Source of the DNA: Microcystis sp. T1-4
Lineage (GTDB): Bacteria > Cyanobacteriota > Cyanobacteriia > Cyanobacteriales > Microcystaceae
NCBI RefSeq assembly: GCF_000297435.1
Contig: NZ_CAIP01000323.1
Coordinates: 1 to 29,183 of the forward strand
Direction: 5' to 3'
DNA length: 29,183 nt
This document shows positions 25,759 to 29,183 of this stretch, piece by piece. A program made the translations under genes and the position numbers. The first letter of the stretch is position 1. Each line of letters opens with the position of its first letter. Below the pieces are notes generated by a model, which worked only from the letters and a program-made list of their open reading frames with translations, was not told the DNA's origin and made no database searches.

Positions 25759-26442
25759 TTAAGTAAAGTGATAGGGGGGAGAAACTTGTCCTAATTGTAA
25801 TTCCCAACGGGGGCAGGCTTTCTGCCAATGCAAGACTTGCTCGATTAGTAAAGGTTCTTCTTGAAAATCAACTAAAAGATAAATTCGTGATTCTGTCCCT
25901 GGAGCATTAATAATCCTCGTTGACGGATAGCTTTGGCTCACTAAATCCACGATAATTTGCCATTCTGAACCTTGCAAAGTATAAAAATCTTGTTGGGCTT
26001 CATAAAGCTGTTTTTTGGCTAAAAAATATTGTCTGCCCCTGCTTTCAGAAGAGAGTACAGGCTCCTCTAGCTTACGGGGAATACATTTTAAAAGATATTC
26101 TCCTTTTCCCTCAAGTTCTTCAATTTTTTCTTGATATTCTTGGGCATGGGAACAAAGATGAGTCAGTAAATTTTCTGTCTCTAAAAAAGATGTGCCAAAA
26201 CGTAAGGGTAAAATAGTGGTTTGTTGAAATAATTCACAGATGACTCGATCATGACATAAAACCGATTGAATCAAGCGTTCATCATCATTTTGTAAAGTGT
26301 CTAAACTAACTTCAGGTTCGACTACGGCCGAGAGGTCTCCGCCGGTTATCAGTAACAACGGGTTAGCCATTCCAACGGGTAATTTTAGGCTTTCTATTGG
26401 GGTTTTCAAAAAAGCGTAAGTATATAGATTGTACAATTTCAT
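25759..26442 (-). CDS. gvpW: Gas vesicle protein GvpW (GvpF/L family)
   Basis: 227-aa protein of the GvpF/L family, accessory proteins required for gas vesicle formation. It shares with GvpF the early YLYxY/F start (MKLYNLYTYAFL), the central TTILPLRFGTSF motif, the lysine/glutamate helix with LAKKQLYEAQQDFY, and a C-terminal IYLLVD...PRWELQLGQVSPPYHF ending typical of the family. It is divergent from gvpV across a 92-bp promoter region. By position it is the gvpW described in Microcystis aeruginosa, which is expressed on its own and essential for vesicles. Here its stop is only 12 bp from the ArsA/Get3-like gene, so in this genome it may head a three-gene unit. Confidence 0.85.
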   Translation of the reverse strand: MKLYNLYTYAFLKTPIESLKLPVGMANPLLLITGGDLSAVVEPEVSLDTLQNDDERLIQSVLCHDRVICELFQQTTILPLRFGTSFLETENLLTHLCSHAQEYQEKIEELEGKGEYLLKCIPRKLEEPVLSSESRGRQYFLAKKQLYEAQQDFYTLQGSEWQIIVDLVSQSYPSTRIINAPGTESRIYLLVDFQEEPLLIEQVLHWQKACPRWELQLGQVSPPYHFT

Positions 26443-26461
26443 AAGGTTGATCGAAAGAAAA

Positions 26462-26510
26462 TTGACGATTTTTTACAAGTTTTTATATTGGGGCGTTGAT
26501 ATGCTAGAAT
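26462..26510 (+). promoter_or_regulatory. gvpV promoter in the gvpV-gvpW divergent region
   Basis: An extended -10 TGCTAGAAT (26502-26510) lies 25 bp before the gvpV ATG. A second possible start pairs TTGACG (26462-26467) with TATATT (26484-26489, 16-bp spacer). The 92-bp gap must also hold the gvpW promoter on the other strand, which I cannot place. Confidence 0.45.
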
Positions 26511-26534
26511 GTTCTAAGTTATTCAGGGATTGTT

Positions 26535-26867
26535 ATGACAACCACTCGTCCACCCAGACCAATTAGATCTAAAATTAGCACTATGCCTCGGAAGCAATCT
26601 GAAGCAGATCAGCAACTTGAGCTTTATAAGTTAATTACTGAAAAACAACGTATCCAAGAAAAATTAGAAATGATGGAGCGGCAGATTCAGCAGTTAAAAA
26701 GTCGTCTGACGTTTGTGACAGATCAAATTGAGATCACAGAACAAAGTATTCAAAATATGCGTACAGTCAATCCTCCTAGTGTAGCTAAAAAACCTGATTC
26801 CCCCAAAACTGTTGCTCAATCCTCTAATAATTCTAGTAATTTCCAAGCTTTTTACCTAGAATATTAA
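26535..26867 (+). CDS. gvpV: Gas vesicle protein GvpV
   Basis: 110-aa accessory protein GvpV. It has a basic, proline-rich N-terminus (TTTRPPRPIRSK), then a coiled coil of about 55 residues (28-82: QLELYKLITEKQRIQEKLEM...), a low-complexity Ser/Asn linker, and the conserved aromatic end NFQAFYLEY. This matches GvpV of other cyanobacteria as I remember it. GvpV was shown in Microcystis to be required for gas vesicles and to be transcribed singly; here it is the only plus-strand gene in the locus, with its own promoter. The coiled coil suggests a scaffolding or adaptor function; the biochemistry is unknown. Confidence 0.88.
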   Translation: MTTTRPPRPIRSKISTMPRKQSEADQQLELYKLITEKQRIQEKLEMMERQIQQLKSRLTFVTDQIEITEQSIQNMRTVNPPSVAKKPDSPKTVAQSSNNSSNFQAFYLEY

Positions 26868-26895
26868 GTCTTGATCAAGGGCTAGTTCTGACCGA

Positions 26896-26916
26896 GGTTC
26901 AACGAGTTCTTGAGCC
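26896..26916. repeat. REP-like hairpin between gvpV and gvpG
   Basis: GGTTCAA (26896-26902) pairs with TTGAGCC (26910-26916), allowing one G-U pair, across a 7-nt loop. The flanking TTGAGCCTGTCAAAGCC resembles the dispersed GAGCCTGTCGAAGCC palindromes of many bacterial genomes. It sits between two convergent genes and may help end both transcripts. Confidence 0.45.
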
Positions 26917-26994
26917 TGTCAAAGCCGCCCTTACTAAGTGCTGCTACAACTTGTGATTTTGTTCCTGACTTGTAGGGTGGGAAAGATTGCCAGT

Positions 26995-27255
26995 TTAGAG
27001 AGAAGATTCAGATTGGTCTGCTGCTGCCTCTTCTTCTAAGGCTTGAATTTTTAATAACAGTTCTTCTTCCCGAATTTCAAACTCTTCCTCAGAAATATTG
27101 CCCATATCGTAAGATAGTTGTAAGGATAATAATAATTTGTGCAAATTTTCCGCCTCATCATATTCTATATCTGCACGCTCTTGAATTTTTTCCCCAATCC
27201 AGATCAGACCCCCAATAGGACCGGTAACAGGAAGAAGTAAAAGATCGAGAAACAT
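26995..27255 (-). CDS. gvpG: Gas vesicle protein GvpG
   Basis: 86-aa accessory protein GvpG. The typical N-terminus MFLDLLLLPVTGPIGGLIWIGEKIQERAD is a hydrophobic, Gly/Pro-containing amphipathic segment, followed by an acidic helix with NISEEEFEIREEELL, the common GvpG pattern. GvpG is a minor, assembly-related protein. AGGAG lies 10 nt before its ATG, and the gene follows gvpF by 14 bp, so gvpK-gvpF-gvpG form one operon, as reported for Microcystis. Confidence 0.92.
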   Translation of the reverse strand: MFLDLLLLPVTGPIGGLIWIGEKIQERADIEYDEAENLHKLLLSLQLSYDMGNISEEEFEIREEELLLKIQALEEEAAADQSESSL

Positions 27256-27269
27256 AACTGATAATCTCC

Positions 27270-28004
27270 TTAGACAAGTTGGGCAAAGGTATAGGGTGCG
27301 GTTAAATTGTTATAGCGAATTCTTAGGCGATCACCAAATTGCTGATCGATCGCTTCAACGTTTTGGCTAAATTCCGGCTCTTGCTCCCAGGGAATTAAAT
27401 AAGCTGCATTGTAAATCATGTCATCCGTCATTGGATCGCTTTCAATCACCTCTTGGGCGCGATGATTTAATTGCTCTCTAAAGACTTGAATAATGTCTTG
27501 TTTCCGTTGCAATACAGTGGCTTCAATGAGTTGACCTATATGGATAATTTCTTCCATATTTAAGTTTTTCCCCATCATCGCATCCCGTTCTTGTTTTAAC
27601 TTAGGATTAGACTCCAAAGCCGCTTGTAATTCCCACTGATTATCCCAAAAAATCTTAATGCTAACCTCTCGTTGTCCTGACAGTTTAGCAAATAATTCTT
27701 TCAGTTGGGTTTTATAGGGAGTAATTAGTTGTTCGGTGACAGATTCCCAGGTTTTGATAACTAAGCCAAACCGCAGGGGCAACAACGTTGTAAACCCTGC
27801 TTCCATGACAGTTTCTAATACTTTTTCATGGCAAATTAAATAGCGACGGGATGCCAAATACTTCTCTTTATGAGCAGCGGAGTAGAGAAAACTAAAACCA
27901 TCAATCATCTCACTGTGAACTGGCTCATTATCAATACCCTGCAAAACCAGTCCGTCAGGAACAGGTTCGGGAAATATTCCATATAAATAAAGACCCACTG
28001 TCAT
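27270..28004 (-). CDS. gvpF: Gas vesicle protein GvpF (GvpF/L family)
   Basis: 244-aa GvpF/L family protein. It opens with GLYLYGIFPE and has the family motifs LLPLRFGLVI near 73-82, REVSIKIFWD, a long central helical segment, and a C-terminal AYLIPWEQEPEF...LRIRYNNLTAPYTFAQLV ending, the usual end of GvpF. It is thought to bind GvpA and help nucleate the gas vesicle; it localises to the gas-facing side in some species. GGGAG precedes the ATG, and the gene starts 15 bp after gvpK. It is a diverged paralog of gvpW at 25759. Confidence 0.92.
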   Translation of the reverse strand: MTVGLYLYGIFPEPVPDGLVLQGIDNEPVHSEMIDGFSFLYSAAHKEKYLASRRYLICHEKVLETVMEAGFTTLLPLRFGLVIKTWESVTEQLITPYKTQLKELFAKLSGQREVSIKIFWDNQWELQAALESNPKLKQERDAMMGKNLNMEEIIHIGQLIEATVLQRKQDIIQVFREQLNHRAQEVIESDPMTDDMIYNAAYLIPWEQEPEFSQNVEAIDQQFGDRLRIRYNNLTAPYTFAQLV

Positions 28005-28019
28005 CAGTATTCTCCCAAA

Positions 28020-28493
28020 TTAAAGCGGATGAGAAGTCAAAACCAAACGAAGCTTTAGATGAATTAAATCTAGTTGAGCTAAACCCAGATCAACATTTCC
28101 TTCCACAACAACTCCCGTATTGAGGAGTCTATCCACTAATTCTAACACAGAAGGCTTAATACCCTCCTTTCCTGGGTAATAACTCCCTGCTTCCGGTAAA
28201 AGAGTTCCAAACTCTCCTAGGTGGACATTTAACTCTTCTGGCTCGACCTCAAAAATTTCACACAAATAGAGAACTTGTTCTTGCAATTTTTGGATACTTT
28301 CTGCGGCTCTATCTAAATCAGACTCACTGAGAACCCCTTTTTCCATCCGGCGAATGATTTGGGCTTCGAGCAGTTGGCGTACCAGTTCCACAACAGTTAA
28401 CAGTAAAGGGGCTAAACCGGCTTGGCTACTACTTTCTGGACTGGTCAGCAAGGCTTGATTATCAGAATCGTAAGGTGTGCAAGCAAGGGTCAT
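28020..28493 (-). CDS. gvpK: Gas vesicle protein GvpK
   Basis: GvpK accessory protein, 157 aa from the ATG at 28493. The family core is clear: APLLLTVVELVRQLLEAQIIRRMEKG, then LSESDLDRAAESIQKLQEQVLYLCEIF, then SVLELVDRLLNTGVVVEGNVDLGLAQLDLIHLKLRLVL, the last being a GvpA-related helix-strand module. A longer frame begins at a TTG (28553) but would add 20 unconserved residues, so I prefer the internal ATG (MTLACTPYDSD). No Shine-Dalgarno is visible before either. First gene of the gvpK-gvpF-gvpG operon. Confidence 0.9.
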   Translation of the reverse strand: MTLACTPYDSDNQALLTSPESSSQAGLAPLLLTVVELVRQLLEAQIIRRMEKGVLSESDLDRAAESIQKLQEQVLYLCEIFEVEPEELNVHLGEFGTLLPEAGSYYPGKEGIKPSVLELVDRLLNTGVVVEGNVDLGLAQLDLIHLKLRLVLTSHPL

Positions 28494-28719
28494 GGTTGGA
28501 ATTGGTAAATTAACAGTTTTTAACAGTGAGTCCCCAGTGGGGAGCCGGGCCAAGAAGTTTTATCCGAGGGAAAAAATGATGTAATTAAACAATGTCAAAT
28601 TTCCTCTGCCTTGGGAAGATTCGAGTAAGGAACTTCGCCGACAGGAGGAATGTGCTTGATCATTGTTGACTGGTATCATGGCTCTCCATTGCCCCCGATT
28701 GGGGTAGGGATTTTAAGGC

Positions 28720-28887
28720 TTAAAGTTTAGCTGCCGGGGTTTCTGTTAATAAAGCTTGGGATTGGCTATAGGGATAGGAGTCGCTTTCCCACCCATTAAT
28801 TGCCATCTCCCTTGCTCTATCAACAGAGGCAATCATTAACCGTGTAAACTTCTTTACCGTTTGAGGATTCAATTGAGAAATTTCACT
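28720..28887 (-). pseudogene. Second, out-of-frame copy of the GvpJ-tail unit
   Basis: This 55-codon frame encodes LNPQTVKKFTRLMIASVD, then RAREMAINGWESDSY, ending TPAAKL and a stop. It is closer to the GvpJ/GvpA-type C-terminal pattern (SVDxAxExxINxWESDxY) than copy 1. It has no ATG or GTG start. Its 5' end is separated from the frame of copy 1 by one extra base near 28888, so it reads only if a frameshift occurs or if the strain carries a repaired version. Probably a fossil or frameshifted 3' half of gvpX. Confidence 0.6.
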
Positions 28888-29183
28888 GTATATGGAGAAT
28901 GTGACTGATCGTTCTGACTGCTATCACGGCTCTCCATTGCACTCAATTTTCCTAAGGATCTTAAGGTTTGCAGTCGGCGTGAAAGTTCCAGGTTTTCTGC
29001 GAATAAAGCTTGGCATTGGCTGGGGAGGTAGGGATAACCTTGCAAGCCGTTAATCGCCGTTTCTCTGGCTTTATCAAGGGGGGCAATCGTCAACTCGTGT
29101 AAATTTCCTACCCTTTGAGGATTCAAGTGAGGAATTTCACGCATCTGAGGAATGTGCTTCATCGTTCGGACTGGTATCATGGC
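28869..29183 (-). CDS. gvpX: GvpX/GvpJ-related gas vesicle protein, partial at the right edge
   Basis: The frame starts at the ATG at 29180 or beyond the window edge (the codon before it, GCC, is also open), and ends at 28869, giving at least 103 aa. Residues about 20-75 hold the unit LNPQRVGNLHEL, APLDKARETAING and YPYLPSQCQALFAENLEL, then a helix RRLQTLRSLGKL. This resembles the C-terminal half of GvpJ (SVDKAKEMGIN-W-ESDPYL, then a coiled coil), from memory. In Microcystis the gene between gvpJ and gvpK is gvpX, so this is gvpX by position. The last ~20 residues read out of frame into the second repeat copy. Confidence 0.55.
   Translation of the reverse strand, partial: AMIPVRTMKHIPQMREIPHLNPQRVGNLHELTIAPLDKARETAINGLQGYPYLPSQCQALFAENLELSRRLQTLRSLGKLSAMESRDSSQNDQSHSPYTVKFLN

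Larger units (their letters stand above)
28616..29183 (-). repeat. Three decaying ~250-bp repeats of a GvpJ-tail-like unit
   Basis: On the minus strand the anchor GCC(A/G)TGATA(C/G)CAGTC recurs, with its matching point at 29169, 28916 and 28668, so the periods are 253 and 248 bp. Copies 1 and 2 are full length; copy 3 (left of 28680) keeps only its first ~110 bp. Copies 1 and 2 both code for a unit with a (S/P)(V/L)D(K/R)AREx AIN G motif. The repeat may run beyond the right edge of the window. Confidence 0.8.

Noticed and set aside
28494..28553. TTG-started N-terminal extension of gvpK
   Set aside because: It adds 20 residues not expected in GvpK; the internal ATG fits the family length.

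Overview
The window looks like chromosomal DNA of a planktonic, gas-vesicle-forming cyanobacterium, most likely Microcystis or a close relative. The grounds are the HIP1 octamer GCGATCGC in the left part, a Hik33/NblS(DspA)-type kinase, a PxcA/CemA protein, a GrrA-type cyanobacterial RiPP precursor, DUF29, heptanucleotide tandem repeats, and a gvp locus in the order (gvpX)-gvpK-gvpF-gvpG / gvpV / gvpW described for Microcystis aeruginosa. No rRNA, tRNA, CRISPR array or complete insertion sequence was seen.

Left part (1-12.5 kb): a zinc-ribbon membrane protein converges on and overlaps the nblS/hik33 kinase gene. Two small conserved proteins and a GT4 glycosyltransferase follow. Then comes a tight pair, pxcA and an RND (AcrB-type) efflux pump, a heptamer repeat tract that runs almost to the start codon of a CPA1 Na+/H+ antiporter, and a minus-strand pair of a DUF29 protein and a polar amino acid ABC ATPase. 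Proton, sodium and stress physiology dominates here.

Middle (12.6-21.8 kb): an orphan HsdR-N-like nuclease-fold protein, a broken glycosyltransferase, a NodZ/FUT8-like fucosyltransferase-type gene, a PQQ-type sugar dehydrogenase lipoprotein, and a grrP-grrA pair (orphan periplasmic binding protein plus a cyclophane RiPP precursor with nine aromatic-X-N/D core motifs) with no maturase grrM in the window. These are followed by an old-yellow-enzyme reductase, a gene-poor AT-rich stretch of about 0.9 kb, and a B12-binding radical SAM protein.

Right part (21.9-29.2 kb): the gas vesicle locus. gvpK-gvpF-gvpG lie on the minus strand, gvpV stands alone on the plus strand, and divergent from it runs gvpW (GvpF/L family). 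After gvpW, on the same strand, come a double-domain ArsA/Get3-type ATPase (12 bp away) and a double-AAA CDC48-like ATPase (82 bp further). This suggests that gas vesicle assembly here has an attached ATP-driven chaperone/unfoldase module. Upstream of gvpK, at the window edge, a ~250-bp unit is present in three decaying copies. Its translation resembles the C-terminal part of GvpJ; by position it is gvpX, and the second copy is out of frame with the first by a single-base indel.

HIP1 octamers are uneven: eight in the first 10.4 kb, one at 16.4 kb, and none in the last 12.7 kb that hold the gas vesicle and ATPase genes.
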